Below are positions 9,011 to 9,086 of a DNA stretch of 9,086 bases, piece after piece. The stretch spans positions 1 through 9,086 of the forward strand of contig JAITJR010000048.1 of the NCBI GenBank assembly GCA_031278855.1. Reading direction: 5' to 3'. The notes beneath the pieces are model-generated. The model searched no databases, was not told the DNA's origin, and was given only the letters and a program-made list of their open reading frames with translations. The DNA is from Mycoplasmataceae bacterium. Its GTDB lineage: Bacteria > Bacillota_I > Bacilli_A > Mycoplasmatales > Mycoplasmoidaceae. Positions within the stretch are counted from its first letter, which is position 1, and each line of letters opens with the position of its first letter. A program made the translations under genes and the position numbers.

Positions 9011-9016
9011 TATAAT
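9011..9016 (+). promoter_or_regulatory. Possible -10 box of a rightward promoter
   Basis: A perfect TATAAT stands on the + strand just before the base composition changes. A TTGACC at 8992-8997 resembles a -35 box but is only 13 nt away, too close for a standard promoter; TTGTAT at 8982-8987 is too far. The predicted start would be near 9023. It is divergent from the sugar operon. Confidence 0.4.
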
Positions 9017-9021
9017 ATTTT

Positions 9022-9086
9022 TAAGCGGCCAAGTATAAGAGAAGCAAGTCTGGTAGCGGAATACCATTTGTGCTGTTACTTTGATT
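9022..9086 (+). other. GC-richer edge segment, possibly the start of an RNA gene or transcribed leader (partial)
   Basis: The final ~65 bases are visibly richer in G and C than the AT-rich spacer before them and follow a TATAAT. In an AT-rich mollicute such a jump often marks a structured RNA or a gene. A small hairpin TGGTA-(6 nt)-TACCA is visible at about 9051-9066. I cannot match it to tRNA, rRNA, tmRNA, RNase P RNA or SRP RNA from the part present. One + frame is open to the edge but has no ATG, and two - frames are also open, so a protein-coding end from a neighbouring gene cannot be excluded. Confidence 0.3.

Noticed and set aside
9030..9086. tRNA-like look (AAGTCTGGTAGCG resembling a D arm)
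   Set aside because: The D stem would have only two pairs and no anticodon or T arm can be folded in the visible bases.
1..9086. Search for CRISPR arrays, insertion sequences, transposases, phage genes or tandem repeats
   Set aside because: No regularly spaced repeats, transposase motifs or terminal inverted repeats were seen anywhere in the window.

Overview
The window reads as AT-rich DNA from a mollicute (Mycoplasma/Spiroplasma-like bacterium) that uses genetic code 4. In every long gene TGA falls at conserved tryptophan positions. With TGA read as Trp, seven long continuous genes appear; with the standard code they break into short fragments. The alpha-mannosidase alone carries about 16 in-frame TGA codons. 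I cannot fix the genus from sequence alone.

Layout. Positions 1-1584 (+) hold the 3' part of a large Ala-rich membrane protein of unknown function; its start lies outside the window. A 15-bp hairpin at 1611-1647 separates it from a convergent block. Positions 1720-8785 (-) form one compact six-gene operon. In transcription order it encodes: a lipoprotein (8785-7922), a fructose/mannosylglycerate-type PTS EIIBC permease with an odd basic C-terminal tail (7906-5990), a 100-residue two-helix membrane protein (5990-5688), a GH38 alpha-mannosidase of the MngB type (5685-3034), a stand-alone fructose/mannitol-type EIIA (3041-2580) and a ROK-family sugar kinase (2577-1720). Gene junctions are 15 nt, a 1-nt overlap (TAATG), 2 nt, an 8-nt overlap and 2 nt, so the genes are almost certainly co-transcribed and partly translationally coupled.

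How the genes fit together (inference). EIIA passes phosphate to the EIIB cysteine, and EIIC imports and phosphorylates an alpha-mannoside. The GH38 enzyme splits it in the cytosol into mannose-6-phosphate and an aglycone. In E. coli the equivalent pair MngA/MngB uses 2-O-alpha-mannosyl-D-glycerate. The ROK kinase here suggests that the aglycone may instead be a free hexose, for example from a mannobiose or a host-glycan fragment. The lipoprotein may act at the cell surface.

Regulation. The lipoprotein gene has a TATAAT box 6 nt before its ATG, which predicts a leaderless mRNA. A perfect 18-bp palindrome lies directly upstream of that box and is a candidate operator. No regulator gene is visible. 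Positions 8786-9086 contain no convincing protein gene. The last ~65 bases turn clearly less AT-rich just after a + strand TATAAT, which may be the start of an RNA gene or another gene cut by the window edge.
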